Positions 1-9,179 are shown, counted from the first letter of the stretch. The stretch: DNA of 64,000 nt from Cyclobacteriaceae bacterium (GCA_013141055.1 JABFRS010000002.1:930001-994000), one strand, 5' to 3'. Notes: generated by a model from the sequence alone, not told the origin. Translations and numbers: made by a program.

Positions 1-1
1 A

Positions 2-238
2 GCGATCAAGCTGAAGATTGCTGAAGCTCCGATCACTGTGAGCAAGGTGGTGGTTTACTTCGACAATGAAACGATGCAAAACATTCCGGTAACGGGCACT
101 TTCAAAGTTGGAAAGGAAACACAGGAATTCTATTTACAGGATCCAACCCGCGGAATTACCAAGGTAGTATTTACGTATAAGTCGGAGCCCAACAAAGCAG
201 ACAAGAAGGCGCATGTGGAGTTGTGGGGATTGAAGTAA
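2..238 (+). CDS. C-terminal fragment of an unknown protein, cut by the window edge
   Basis: The frame is open from base 2 to a TAA stop at 236-238, so at least 78 residues of a longer protein are visible and its start lies left of the window. An internal GTG at 38 would give 66 residues, but the frame continues unbroken upstream, so I treat it as partial. The visible part has alternating hydrophobic and polar residues typical of a beta-sandwich (VVVYFDNETM, KVVFTYKSEP) and ends in HVELWGLK. It could be the C-terminal beta domain of an exported protein, but no family is recognisable. The base composition resembles its neighbours. Confidence 0.6.
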   Translation, partial: AIKLKIAEAPITVSKVVVYFDNETMQNIPVTGTFKVGKETQEFYLQDPTRGITKVVFTYKSEPNKADKKAHVELWGLK

Positions 239-700
239 GCAAAAGATAAATTCTATTCGCAGCAGGTTATCTTGCTGCGAATATTTTTTGTCTAAGAAAC
301 TAGGATCAGGTCCTCTGGACCCCTAAACTTTGTAGTCAATGCAATCGAATTTGCACGGCGTGCCGTAGGTACGCTACATTTTTTATATGGTGGCCATGGT
401 TGGTGCTAACACTAACCTAAATCAGTTTTCACTGACCTTACTATTCTCTACACCCATCAGCTTTGCTGATCATCCGTGGCCATCATTTGTATTGTCTGCA
501 GGATGGATCCGTGTTATAGCCTTAGTGCTATATGGCGAGTTTTTCTAAAGGCCATTCAAAATCTACCATCCCTCCCTTTAAAAATACCTACAGACGATCA
601 CGAGCCTCTCATCATCAACATCTATTTTCACGTTTCGCCTGGAATATTTTGGACATTCTGATTGTCTAACCGTTATTTCGGCCCTTAAAAAACTTCCCCC
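239..700. other. Gene-free stretch with host-type palindromic repeats
   Basis: No convincing gene lies here. The stretch contains a palindrome ATCAGC-TTT-GCTGAT followed by CATCCGTGG (about 458-480) and a second palindrome TATAGC-CTTAGT-GCTATA (515-532). Both belong to families that recur between 1.2 and 2.1 kb. Short frames on both strands (476-661 plus, 578-976 minus) lack coding character and are set aside. No promoter for the gene at 701 is clear. Confidence 0.5.
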
Positions 701-1198
701 ATGAATGATAAAATGCGCATCTACCATCGCTACCTCGGATACTTTCTTTCCGGCATTATGTCCGTGTATGCGATCAGTGGAATCATATTGATTTTCCGTG
801 ATACCGATTTTCTTAAACAGGAAAAGCAAATTGAAAAACAGTTGGCTCCAAACCTCAATGTTGAGCAAGTAGGCAAAGAGCTCCGCATACGGGATATAAA
901 GATTGACAGTGAGACAGAGACCACGCTGACCTTCCGCCAGGGAAACTATAACAAGCAGACCGGCCTGGCACAACAAACCGTGAAAGAGTTACCGTATGTT
1001 ATTGGAAGACTTACCCATCTTCACAAGGCATCCACCAAAGAACCCTTGTTCTTTTTGAATATCTTCTTTGGAGTGTCGCTGTTATTTTTTGTAGTGTCTG
1101 CATTCTATATGTTTTTACCAAAGACATCGGTGTTCAGGAAGGGGTTGTACTTTGCAGCGGCGGGTGTGGTGCTGACGTTGGTATTGTTGTTTATATGA
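701..1198 (+). CDS. Small PepSY-associated membrane protein
   Basis: The 165-residue product has a hydrophobic helix at about residues 12-31 (YFLSGIMSVYAISGIILIF), a soluble loop of about 80 residues, then two hydrophobic helices near 117-136 and 147-165. The opening HRYLGYFLSGIMSVYAISGI resembles the first helix of PepSY-associated TM proteins, which are often linked to iron uptake or reductase functions. It is far shorter than full PepSY-TM proteins and has only one loop. The ATG at 701 follows a C-rich stretch with no ribosome binding site, as is normal in Bacteroidota. The gene stands alone. The family assignment comes from the N-terminal pattern; the role is unknown. Confidence 0.7.
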   Translation: MNDKMRIYHRYLGYFLSGIMSVYAISGIILIFRDTDFLKQEKQIEKQLAPNLNVEQVGKELRIRDIKIDSETETTLTFRQGNYNKQTGLAQQTVKELPYVIGRLTHLHKASTKEPLFFLNIFFGVSLLFFVVSAFYMFLPKTSVFRKGLYFAAAGVVLTLVLLFI

Positions 1199-1860
1199 GG
1201 GAGACAGTAAACCCAGAACTGGGAACACCATATAGCACTAAGGCTATATGGCATAGCGGACACACACGGATAAATAATAAAACCACTTTTGCTTCGAAAA
1301 ATTGTCCCGATAGATATCGGGAGACACGGAAGCAGGTAAATTGAAGAGCACTCATCAGCAAGCCGATATTGGTAAGCACGGTTCATTTGAAGTATGCTTC
1401 ATTGATGGCTACAAGCTTAAGCCCTGAAGGGCCGAGATTTATTAGCCAGGGTTTCGGATGCAAAAGTGCATTAAGCCTGAAGGGGCGAGATTGTTAGTTG
1501 CGTATTACCACATATTGGAATCGACGCTTATGATGGTGAATGTTTCATGGTGAATTATAAACCATATCTCGCCGCTTGCGCTGAAGCAAAGGCCTTGACC
1601 ATATTCCTTTATAAAACAAACGCTGTTAGTTAGCTTCGCAGTGTCCCACTGCATCCGTGTCAATCTGCATTCCTTTCTCAAGTAAAAGCTGTATTACCTT
1701 TTATCCGTGCATCCGTGCCATGTAGCACTAGGGCTACATGGTCACGTTCCTTTTTTTCTTTGTGTTTTTCCAAATGGCTTTTTCTGATTCTGGTTTTCAT
1801 ATGCCGTCTGTTTGTTCATGCCCCAAATATGCAACGGCCGCAAAACCAAAATGTCACGAA

Positions 1861-1950
1861 CTGTTAGAAACTGTTACGAAACTACACGAACACTCACGAT
1901 CTGTTACAAACTGTTAAGAACTGTTAAGAACTGTTAGAAACTGTTAAGAA
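1861..1950. repeat. Tandem array of nine 10-bp units (CTGTTAAGAA-like)
   Basis: Nine consecutive 10-base units fit this interval exactly, with consensus CTGTTAAGAA; variants are CTGTTAGAAA, CTGTTACGAA, CTGTTACAAA and two degenerate units, ACTACACGAA and CACTCACGAT. A period of 10 is not a multiple of three and no frame stays open as a repeat protein, so the array is non-coding. The period is close to one helical turn, which would put every unit on the same face of the DNA. Confidence 0.75.
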
Positions 1951-2287
1951 ACTGACCGCCTCGTCCGGAAGCGGGCGACAAACGCCCCAAAAACAGATGG
2001 TTTTTTAGTGCCCATCAGCGTAGCTGATAATCCGTGTCCCTGTAGCACTAAGGCTACAGGGCTTCGCCGTTCATCGCTCATCAGGCCACATCCTATAGCT
2101 TTTTAGTGCTATATGGTTCCGTTAAAAGGCTTTTTTAGTCTGTTTTAAGCCTTTTGAATAACTGGCTTATACCAGACGCTTGCAGAAAACCTCCAAATCA
2201 CCCCAAAATCGCACTTTTTGATAGTCCACCTCAGATTTTGAACACCCTTTTATTCGTTTTTAGCCTGATTTGAGGGTTTTTGGGGGT

Positions 2288-2658
2288 GTTTCTCGAACGT
2301 TTCTCGGAGGTTCCTCGGACTTTTCAGCTACCATTGCATGCTTTCTCTGATGTTTCTCTGATCGCTCTCTGATGTTTCCCTTATAAAAACGCTGCTTTCT
2401 CTGATAAACCTCTGATTCACCTCGGATCGATCCCCTATAAAACACTGCTTTTCCCCATCTATTCCCTTATTCTTCTCTGATTCACCTCTGATTGCTCTCT
2501 GATGTTTCTCTGATCCATCCCCTATTCCTCTCTGATTCATCACGGTTGCCTCTCTGATCCTGGACCTACTCTTTCCCATCTCTACCCAGTCGCTACCCAG
2601 AGTCTACCCAGTCTCTATCCGATCTCTATTCGATCTCTGTTCAGATCATACCCAGTCG
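2288..2658. repeat. Degenerate array in 11-bp register
   Basis: Units recur at 11-base spacing over about 370 bp. At 2288-2320 the unit is GTTTCTCGAAC-like (three units). At 2345-2557 it is TGTTTCTCTGA-like, with CTCTGA at 2345, 2356, 2367, 2399, 2410, then 2475, 2486, 2497, 2508, 2530 and 2552. At 2582-2658 it is CTACCCAGTCT-like, starting at 2582, 2593, 2604, 2615, 2626, 2637 and 2648. The register slips by one base twice. There is no spacer/repeat structure as in CRISPR. The array ends about 60 bp before the gene at 2721. Confidence 0.75.
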
Positions 2659-2720
2659 CATCTCTCATTCAGGAGAAAATCTATAACTTCAACCATACGT
2701 GACAACAGAAAATTTAAAGA

Positions 2721-3050
2721 ATGGCGGACATCATCGACATATCGAAACTTGAATTCTTACAGGACAAGATGGGGGAATGGTATTGCACGCTTGATGGCAC
2801 ACCCTTCACCGGCACTGCCACTCAATATCTTCCTGGCGGATCGATGCTCGCCGAAAGCAACTTCTTAAACGGTTACCCCGAAGGCATTCAAAGAGAATGG
2901 TATCCCAACGGCAAACTAAAAACTGAATACTCTTTCAAAGACTATCTCTTTCACGGCCCATCACACTCATGGTATGAAAACGGTGAACTGAAATACGAAG
3001 GGGAACATGAGAAGGGGAAAGAGGTGTGGGGGAAGAGGTATGGGGAGTGA
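2721..3050 (+). CDS. YwqK/MORN_2-type repeat protein
   Basis: The 109-residue protein carries repeats of the MORN_2 kind: WYCTLDGTPFTG at about 19-30, a following GYPEGIQREWYPNGKLKTEY and HGPSHSWYENGELKYEGE. The W-Y-x-N-G-x-L-K pattern is typical of proteins annotated as YwqK-family antitoxin. Whether this is an antitoxin is doubtful; no toxin gene is adjacent, and the next gene (3104, same strand, 53 bp away) is a large helicase-like protein. There is no signal peptide, so it is probably cytosolic. The start ATG is preceded by AATTTAAAGA. Sequence supports the repeat fold; the function is unknown. Confidence 0.75.
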   Translation: MADIIDISKLEFLQDKMGEWYCTLDGTPFTGTATQYLPGGSMLAESNFLNGYPEGIQREWYPNGKLKTEYSFKDYLFHGPSHSWYENGELKYEGEHEKGKEVWGKRYGE

Positions 3051-3103
3051 GGGGGATTGTTGTTAAATGTTAGTAAGAATTGGTGTAGAATCAAATTATT
3101 AAA

Positions 3104-5065
3104 ATGCAAAGAAGTTATTATTCTAATACAATACCGGGATTCTTAGCTGAAAATGAAACCAAAATATTGGGTCAATTAGCACTTAATCATCACCATGCGC
3201 TTGAAGACTTGCAAAAAAATGCCTGGATAAAACAAGTTCAAATACTCAAAGAATCGCTTAAGATATTCAAGCAAGGAAAAATTTATTTTGAATTCTCAAT
3301 TCCTAGAATGGGAAAGCGAGTAGATAATATAATTATTATTAATGACGTCATTTTTGTCATTGAATTTAAGGTTGGGGACGCTCTGTATCAAAAGTATGCT
3401 ATCGACCAAGTAATTGATTATTGTCTCGATTTACAAAATTTTCATGAAGGTAGTCACTCAGAGAAAATTGCTCCAGTTTTAATCTCTACTAAAGCACCCT
3501 CCATTGAAAATACATTTGAAATGGTGAATAATTTATTTTTACCTATAAAATCAAATCAAAACAACATTTCGCAAATCATTAGTCAAGCTATTTCACTTAC
3601 CAGTGGAAAAACCATTGATACGGAACAATGGGAGAATGCGAAATACAAACCAACACCAACAATTATTGAAGCATCTCAAGCTTTATATAGAGGACATTCC
3701 GTTTCTGAAATTTCAAGGAGTGACTCTGGAGCCATAAACCTGTCGAGAACTACAGAGTGTATTAATAACATCATAGAACATTCAAAAAAAAGTTCTTCAA
3801 AATCCATATGCTTTCTTACGGGAGTGCCAGGGGCAGGCAAGACTTTAGCGGGTCTTAATATTGCAAACGAACGTAGAAAAGCTCATGAAGATGAGAATGC
3901 AGTATTCCTATCGGGTAATGGTCCTTTAGTGTATGTATTAAGGGAAGCTTTAGTTCGAGATGAAGTGCAGCATGCTAAAGAGAATGGAGAAAAATTAACT
4001 AAGAAAAATTCAGCAATAAAGGCAAATGCATTTATTCAGAACATTCATCATTTCAGGGACGACAATTTGATTTCTAATCAGGCGCCTGATGAAAAGGTTG
4101 TAGTATTTGACGAAGCTCAAAGAGCATGGACTCGGCAAAAAGCTATTTCGTTTATGAAATCTAAAGGCAAAGATTTTGATATGTCCGAGCCTGATTTCCT
4201 GATTGAAGTGATGAATAGACATGAAAGTTACTGTACTGTTATTTGTTTAATTGGTGGTGGGCAGGAAATTAATACAGGAGAAGCTGGACTTTCAGAATGG
4301 ATAGAGGCCCTGAAAAATAAATACCCAAATTGGAATATATATTACTCAAATTTGATAACTACGAATGAAAATTATTTAAAAAATGAACATCTATCCTCAT
4401 GGTTAGAACAGCATGGTTCCGTTAAGGAAGATCTTCATCTATCTGTCTCGGTTCGTTCTTTTCGATCTGAAAAAACTTCAAATTTTGTTTACGAAATTCT
4501 CAATGGGAATTTTCTTGGAGCAAGGAATATTTTGAAGGAAATCAATAATGTGTTTCCAATTTATCTTACACGAGATCTTCAAAAAGCAAAAGATTGGCTT
4601 CATAGAAACGCTAAAGGAACAGAGAGAATCGGATTGGTAGGAAGTTCTGGAGGAATGAGGCTTCGACCTGTAGGTATCGATGTAAAAAATGATATCTCTG
4701 CAGAAGAATGGTTTTTAAATAATTCAGGTGATGTTCGATCTTCTCACTACCTGGAGATAGTTGCTACCGAATTCGATATTCAAGGGTTAGAAATTGATTA
4801 TGTAGCACTTGCCTGGGACATTAATTTCTATTTTGAGAACAATAAATGGAACTATCAAAGTTTTGAAGGGACTAAATGGAAGCAAATCATTGGTGAGATT
4901 GAAAAATCTTATCTGAAGAATGCCTATCGCGTATTGATGACTAGAGCAAGACAAGGACTAATAATCTTCGTGCCACATGGGAATGAAATGGATCAGACTA
5001 GACCAGTTGCGAAATATGATGGAACATTTAATTTTTTGAGTTCCTGCGGAATACCATCAATTTAA
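3104..5065 (+). CDS. DUF2075-type P-loop helicase with N-terminal nuclease-like domain
   Basis: The 653-residue protein has a P-loop TGVPGAGKT at about residues 239-247 and a Walker B motif VVVFDEAQRAW near 334, followed by a DNA/RNA-helicase core typical of DUF2075 (Schlafen group 3-like) proteins; a C-terminal MTRARQGLIIFVP box is the usual superfamily I ending. Residues 60-100 contain RVDNIII...VIEFKVG, which fits a PD-(D/E)xK nuclease core (D, then ExK). In this family such proteins are often found in defence islands; that role is inference. The gene is AT-rich compared with its neighbours, suggesting acquisition. It is transcribed alone, after the YwqK-like gene. Confidence 0.8.
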   Translation: MQRSYYSNTIPGFLAENETKILGQLALNHHHALEDLQKNAWIKQVQILKESLKIFKQGKIYFEFSIPRMGKRVDNIIIINDVIFVIEFKVGDALYQKYAIDQVIDYCLDLQNFHEGSHSEKIAPVLISTKAPSIENTFEMVNNLFLPIKSNQNNISQIISQAISLTSGKTIDTEQWENAKYKPTPTIIEASQALYRGHSVSEISRSDSGAINLSRTTECINNIIEHSKKSSSKSICFLTGVPGAGKTLAGLNIANERRKAHEDENAVFLSGNGPLVYVLREALVRDEVQHAKENGEKLTKKNSAIKANAFIQNIHHFRDDNLISNQAPDEKVVVFDEAQRAWTRQKAISFMKSKGKDFDMSEPDFLIEVMNRHESYCTVICLIGGGQEINTGEAGLSEWIEALKNKYPNWNIYYSNLITTNENYLKNEHLSSWLEQHGSVKEDLHLSVSVRSFRSEKTSNFVYEILNGNFLGARNILKEINNVFPIYLTRDLQKAKDWLHRNAKGTERIGLVGSSGGMRLRPVGIDVKNDISAEEWFLNNSGDVRSSHYLEIVATEFDIQGLEIDYVALAWDINFYFENNKWNYQSFEGTKWKQIIGEIEKSYLKNAYRVLMTRARQGLIIFVPHGNEMDQTRPVAKYDGTFNFLSSCGIPSI

Positions 5066-5090
5066 TCTCAATTTATTAATTAAAATGAAG

Positions 5091-5200
5091 TGGATTGTCT
5101 TTCCTCCTTCGCGAGACGCTACGGAGGACGAGGCGACGATCCTATAGGTGGGTGCATTCCACCTTCGCGAAACGCTATGGAGGACCTTGTTTGACTTCAC
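5091..5200. repeat. Degenerate copy of the 8.3-9.1 kb repeat family
   Basis: The segment contains GGATTGTCTTTCCTCCTTCG, CGAGACGCTACGGAGGACGA and GCGACGATCC, then a second partial copy CCACCTTCGCGAAACGCTAT-GGAGGACC. The same words (GGATTGCCTTTCCTCC, GAGACGAGGCG, GGCGATCC) occur repeatedly at 8340-9170. It lies in the 178 bp gap between convergent genes and probably is an extragenic repeat. Confidence 0.55.
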
Positions 5201-5243
5201 CCGTGAAAATAAGGTTTACTACACTCAGCGAACTTAAGCTCCC

Positions 5244-7880
5244 CTACTCGTAACGCAATGTATCAACAGGATTGGCCTTGGAAGCCTTCACCGTTTGAGA
5301 TAAAATTGTGACGACCCCCAACACAAACAACAGCAAAATGCTGGCAACAATTTCTAACGCTCCAATTGCAATTGGATAGGATTGTTCGCCAAATAACAAT
5401 ACATCAAAGAAGAAATACGTAAGGGGTGTGGCAATTACCGTTGCAATAAGCATCAGCTTCAAATAATCTTTTGAAAGAAGCATAGCGATAGTAGAAGACG
5501 ATGCGCCCATTACCTTTCGCACGCCAATTTCCCTGGTTCGGGTTTCCGTGGCGTAAACAACCATACCTAAAAGACCAAGACAGGAGATTGTAATGGCCAG
5601 AAATCCAAGGAACCCACAAATTTTAATCAATGAATAGGATACAGAATAAGCTTCTTCAATTTCGTCATCAAAAAAACGCGCCTCGAATTTCTTCTCCCCT
5701 CCAATGGTTTTCCAAACAGCCTCCATCTTCGCGATCGTTGCGTGCATGTCGCTTGATGTAACTTTCAGATTCGCGTAGTTAAGCATTTTAGGATTGTAGC
5801 GAAAAAAGAAACTTTGGATCGGCATCCTCAAATCACTATAGTGAAAATCCTTTGCTACACCGATGATCGTAAGCTCCCCTACACCAGAAACAGTAACTGT
5901 TTTGTCAAGGGCGTCAACGGGGTGTGCAATTTTAAACTGCTTAAGAAATTCTTCATTCACAATAATGAAACGCTCCCGACCTTCTTGCTGGTCCGGAAAA
6001 GTTTTTCCGGCTACTAATTCCAGGTTAAGATTTGTCAGGTAAGTGTGATCAACGAAAATTTGCCTCACGTCTATAGAATCTTTCTCCTCAGTCTTCTGAA
6101 TCCATGCTGGCTCTTGCGGGAGTGCCCCCATAATGCCAGAAGACATCGAAACAGCCTGGATGTCTGATAATTTCGAAAATTCGTTCCTGAAAATATTCGG
6201 GTCTACTCCCTGAAGCTCAACATCCAGAATGTTTTCCTGGTCAAAACCAAAGTTATAATTCAATGTGGCAATGTGTTGCTTAGTTGTGATGGCAACAGCC
6301 ATTATAAATCCCAACGATAGAGCAAACTGCCCAACGATAAGGGACTGTCGCAGAAAAGATCCTTTTGAAGCTTTTGAATATGACGTACTCTTCAACGCTT
6401 GAATTGGATTGAGTTTTGCGAAATAGAGTGCGGGAACTGCCCCCGCTATCAGGCCAACAAAAACAGCAAAGCCAACAAAGCATAGTATCGTTGTAGTTGT
6501 TAGTGTAAGGTCCAAAAATTCAGAAGCTGCGATCATTGCTGTGAATTCATTCCGGCTTAAGACAAAAAACACAGAGGATACACATAATGCCAGGAGCGTA
6601 ACAATAACGGTTTCAAGAACGAACTGGAAAAAAATCTGATTCCGTTGACCCCCGACTACTTTTCGCAAACCAATTTCCTTTGATCTCTTTAGTGCCCTTG
6701 AAATTGAAATGTTGGTGTAGTTAAAGCAAGCAGGTAATAATATTAGCAGCGTGAGCACGCCAAAGAATATAAAAGTGGGAAGGTCCCATACCGGACCTAT
6801 TTCATATGCCAAATCCGGTCCGGGCACAATATCCTCTAAAGATTGCAGATAGAAAGAAGCTAAAAAATCCGAGTTTTCAGAATATACTCCTTTCGCTACC
6901 GTATTCATAAAGGTGACAATGCGTTCCGGATCATCCTCTGAAAAAGTTTCAGGCAGAAGTAAGTACGTGTAGATATCCAAACCTGACCATCTTTTTTCGG
7001 AAGCAACAAAACCCTGGGCTTGTCCAAAATTTTCTAACACCTGAAACGGTACCAATATTTCAAACTGAATGTGTGAGTTCTTAGGAAGCTGTTTTAAAAC
7101 CCCTGTTATTTCAAATTCTCCAAATTTTTCAAGTTTGATCACCTTACCCATCGGATCCTCGTTACCAAACATGCGTAGGGCTCCTGCTTCGGTAATAACC
7201 ATGCTATTCGGCTTCTCAAGTGATGTTGTTGCGTGACCTTTCAAAAGAGGAAATGAGAACACATTCAAGAAGTGGGAATCCACAAAAAAACCATCCATCG
7301 GAATTTGCTTGCCATCAAATTCTGCTTCGCCTGATAAATCGGGGCTGATCCGAATAACCTCTTCAATTCCAGGGTACTCACTCTTTAGCTTTTCTGCTAA
7401 CGGAAGTGGTACTCTTGCAAATTCCTGATTATCCAAAAGGTTAGTTTTTGTAACAACCCTGTAGATTCGGTCCTTGTTTACATGAAAGTCATCATAGGTT
7501 GATACAAACGTGATCATTGCTATCAGCAACAAGCTAATGGACATGCCAATGGCTAAACCTAATACATTGATGATGGTGAAGAACTTATGCTTTGCTAAAC
7601 TGCGGGTAGCAATAAGGAAATAGCTTTTTAATATGTCCATAGAATATTCTGCAGATGAGAATTCAGTGATTGATTTTTTTCGCTTTTTAACTGCATAGGA
7701 AGTCACGAGCGACAGTGTATGCATCCAATAGTTCAGTCTGGCTTTCCACACCGGCATCCTTTCGATATTGACATAGAACAATTCTTCGATGTCGCCACGC
7801 AGGTCTTCTACAGCGGCAGCATCGTTGCAAAACCATTCAAAAAGTTTTTGAGCGAGCTTCGGTGGTTTTATTTCTTTCAT
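5244..7880 (-). CDS. FtsX/MacB-type ABC transporter permease with N-terminal prefix domain
   Basis: The start is fixed by an ATGA overlap with the PadR gene: ATG at 7880-7878, PadR TGA at 7879-7877, giving 878 residues. Residues 1-90 form the 'permease prefix domain 2' seen in PadR-linked Bacteroidota permeases (FEWFCNDAAAVEDLRGDIEELF). A helix at about 95-125 (FTIINVLGLAIGMSISLLLI) leads into a periplasmic MacB-PCD domain, then an FtsX block near 370-500 containing ALKRSKEIGLRKVVGG. The pattern repeats once more, ending with an FtsX block (TRTREIGVRKVMGAS) near residue 790. It needs an ATPase partner, and none is present here. The substrate is unknown; relatives export lipoproteins, macrolides or peptides. 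Confidence 0.9.
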   Translation of the reverse strand: MKEIKPPKLAQKLFEWFCNDAAAVEDLRGDIEELFYVNIERMPVWKARLNYWMHTLSLVTSYAVKKRKKSITEFSSAEYSMDILKSYFLIATRSLAKHKFFTIINVLGLAIGMSISLLLIAMITFVSTYDDFHVNKDRIYRVVTKTNLLDNQEFARVPLPLAEKLKSEYPGIEEVIRISPDLSGEAEFDGKQIPMDGFFVDSHFLNVFSFPLLKGHATTSLEKPNSMVITEAGALRMFGNEDPMGKVIKLEKFGEFEITGVLKQLPKNSHIQFEILVPFQVLENFGQAQGFVASEKRWSGLDIYTYLLLPETFSEDDPERIVTFMNTVAKGVYSENSDFLASFYLQSLEDIVPGPDLAYEIGPVWDLPTFIFFGVLTLLILLPACFNYTNISISRALKRSKEIGLRKVVGGQRNQIFFQFVLETVIVTLLALCVSSVFFVLSRNEFTAMIAASEFLDLTLTTTTILCFVGFAVFVGLIAGAVPALYFAKLNPIQALKSTSYSKASKGSFLRQSLIVGQFALSLGFIMAVAITTKQHIATLNYNFGFDQENILDVELQGVDPNIFRNEFSKLSDIQAVSMSSGIMGALPQEPAWIQKTEEKDSIDVRQIFVDHTYLTNLNLELVAGKTFPDQQEGRERFIIVNEEFLKQFKIAHPVDALDKTVTVSGVGELTIIGVAKDFHYSDLRMPIQSFFFRYNPKMLNYANLKVTSSDMHATIAKMEAVWKTIGGEKKFEARFFDDEIEEAYSVSYSLIKICGFLGFLAITISCLGLLGMVVYATETRTREIGVRKVMGASSSTIAMLLSKDYLKLMLIATVIATPLTYFFFDVLLFGEQSYPIAIGALEIVASILLLFVLGVVTILSQTVKASKANPVDTLRYE

Positions 7881-8206
7881 GCAGAAAACGCCAGATTTAC
7901 TTTTGAAAGATCCCAAAGTTCATCGCGCAATGCCTTTACTTTGCGCAAGGCAGCCTTGCCCTGATTTGTTAATTGAAAGTAGCGCTTCCTTCTTCCACCT
8001 CTCGCTTGTGTCGGGTCACCAAGCCAGGATTTAATAAATCCTTTTTCATCCAAACGGGTAATCGTAGAATGCAGGGCACCAATACTGATGGAGCGATCGG
8101 TTCGTTGCTCGATATCTTCCTTGATAGCAACGCCATAAGCGGCTTCATCCAATGCTGCGATGGTAAGAAGCACTAACTCTTCAAATTCACCGATGTATCC
8201 GATCAT
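7877..8206 (-). CDS. PadR-family transcriptional regulator
   Basis: The 109-residue product is a winged-helix PadR protein: helix MIGYIGEFEELVLLTIAAL, then AAYGVAIKEDIEQRTDRSISIGALHSTITRLDEKGFI, the recognition helix plus wing, ending with an RRKRYFQLTNQGKAAL wing. PadR proteins usually repress the gene they precede. Here the stop overlaps the start of the FtsX-type permease by ATGA, so the two are translationally coupled and the permease is the likely target. It would act as a dimer on the promoter in 8207-8280, where no clear operator is visible to me. Confidence 0.93.
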   Translation of the reverse strand: MIGYIGEFEELVLLTIAALDEAAYGVAIKEDIEQRTDRSISIGALHSTITRLDEKGFIKSWLGDPTQARGGRRKRYFQLTNQGKAALRKVKALRDELWDLSKVNLAFSA

Positions 8207-8481
8207 ACTTTAGGGTTATTTTCTTCAATACGGGAAAGGTGAGCATATGTTTCTACTTTTCAGATAATACATTGACTTTTTTTGGGGAGGGCTGGTTTTT
8301 CTTTTTATAGGCTTATGAAAGACCTTATTGGGTTTGAACGAATGCGGATTGCCTTTCCTCCTTCGCGAGACGAGGCGGCGTCACTATGCGTAGAGTGATT
8401 CGAATTATTTTGTTGACGCAAAGGTTGACGCAAAGTGAATGAAATCGGATTGCCTGCGGCGATCCTGGGGGTGGGCGCTTC

Positions 8482-8632
8482 AACGAATACAAGCTGCACG
8501 CACGCTAATGCGTGCTACGGCTTTTTCGTTTTCATAACTCGCTCAAGACGTTAAAGTAATTATCGAAGATTATCCAGATACATACGAGCGCGGTGATAGT
8601 GAAAGACCTCGTCTTGGCTCGTTATAAAAACG
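8482..8632. repeat. 151 bp perfect repeat, copy 1
   Basis: The unit begins AACGAATACAAGCTGCACG, contains the hairpin GCACGC-TAAT-GCGTGC and a long unique-looking core, and ends GGCTCGTTATAAAAACG. It is identical, base for base as far as I can read, to 8892-9042 and 9180-9330. After this copy the sequence continues into GATTGCCTTCCTCCTTTG, as it does after copy 2. Confidence 0.85.
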
Positions 8633-8891
8633 GATTGCCTTCCTCCTTTGAGAGACGCTACTCAGGACGAGGCGGCGGGACAATGCGTAGAGTGATTCGA
8701 ATTGTTTTGTTGACGTAAAGTGAATGAAAATCGGATTGCCTGCGGCGATCCTGGGGGTGGGCGCTTCAACAAATCTGAAAGCCACGCCCCTTTCAGGGGC
8801 TAGTTTTTCTTTTTTATTCGCTTATTAAAGACCTTATGATTTCAGTAAAAGAATGCGGATTGCCTGCGGCGATCCTAAGGGTGGGCGCTTC

Positions 8892-9042
8892 AACGAATAC
8901 AAGCTGCACGCACGCTAATGCGTGCTACGGCTTTTTCGTTTTCATAACTCGCTCAAGACGTTAAAGTAATTATCGAAGATTATCCAGATACATACGAGCG
9001 CGGTGATAGTGAAAGACCTCGTCTTGGCTCGTTATAAAAACG
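8892..9042. repeat. 151 bp perfect repeat, copy 2
   Basis: This copy is identical to copies at 8482-8632 and 9180-9330. It is preceded by the short word CGGATTGCCTGCGGCGATCC and followed by GATTGCCTTTCCTCCTTTGC. The repeat start-to-start distance is 410 bp from copy 1 and 288 bp to copy 3. Confidence 0.85.
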
Positions 9043-9179
9043 GATTGCCTTTCCTCCTTTGCGAGACGAGGCGGAGGACGAGGCGGCGTGACAATGCGTA
9101 GAGTGATTCGAATTGTTTTGTTGACGCAAAGTGAAAGAAAATCGGATTGCCTGCGGCGATCCTGGGGGTTGGGCGCTTC

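Larger units (their letters stand above)
452..2113. repeat. Family of covarying palindromes with an ACTAAG loop
   Basis: Five copies share a GCTA/TAGC stem around ACTAAG or its complement CTTAGT: 515-532, 1228-1251 (CCATATAGC/GCTATATGG), 1718-1741 (CCATGTAGC/GCTACATGG), 2038-2061 (CCCTGTAGC/GCTACAGGG) and about 2093-2113. Base changes in one arm are matched in the other. A second palindrome, ATCAGC-nnn-GCTGAT followed by ATCCGTG, precedes the copies at 515 and 2038, so the unit can be composite. These look like REP-type extragenic elements. No REP-associated transposase is present in the window. A further short repeat, AAGCCTGAAGGGGCGAGATT and variants, lies at about 1420-1440 and 1470-1492. 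Confidence 0.7.
1199..2720. other. 1.5 kb gene-free, repeat-rich region
   Basis: There is no supported gene in this stretch. It contains three palindromes of the ACTAAG family, a 10-bp-period array (1861-1950) and an 11-bp-period array (about 2288-2658), each listed separately. Minus-strand frames over the 11-bp array (2260-2445 and 2328-2579) only translate the repeat and are not genes. Weak fragments of plausible amino-acid sequence appear on the minus strand at 1105-1386, but nothing recognisable. Confidence 0.6.

Noticed and set aside
2260-2579. Two minus-strand frames giving repeat-rich peptides (GESEK, NQRxI words)
   Set aside because: They are three-frame translations of the 11-bp array; the period is not a multiple of three, and no start or function fits.
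2288-2658. CRISPR array
   Set aside because: Units are only 11 bp, contiguous, and change in sequence; there are no 25-40 bp repeats with unique spacers and no cas genes.
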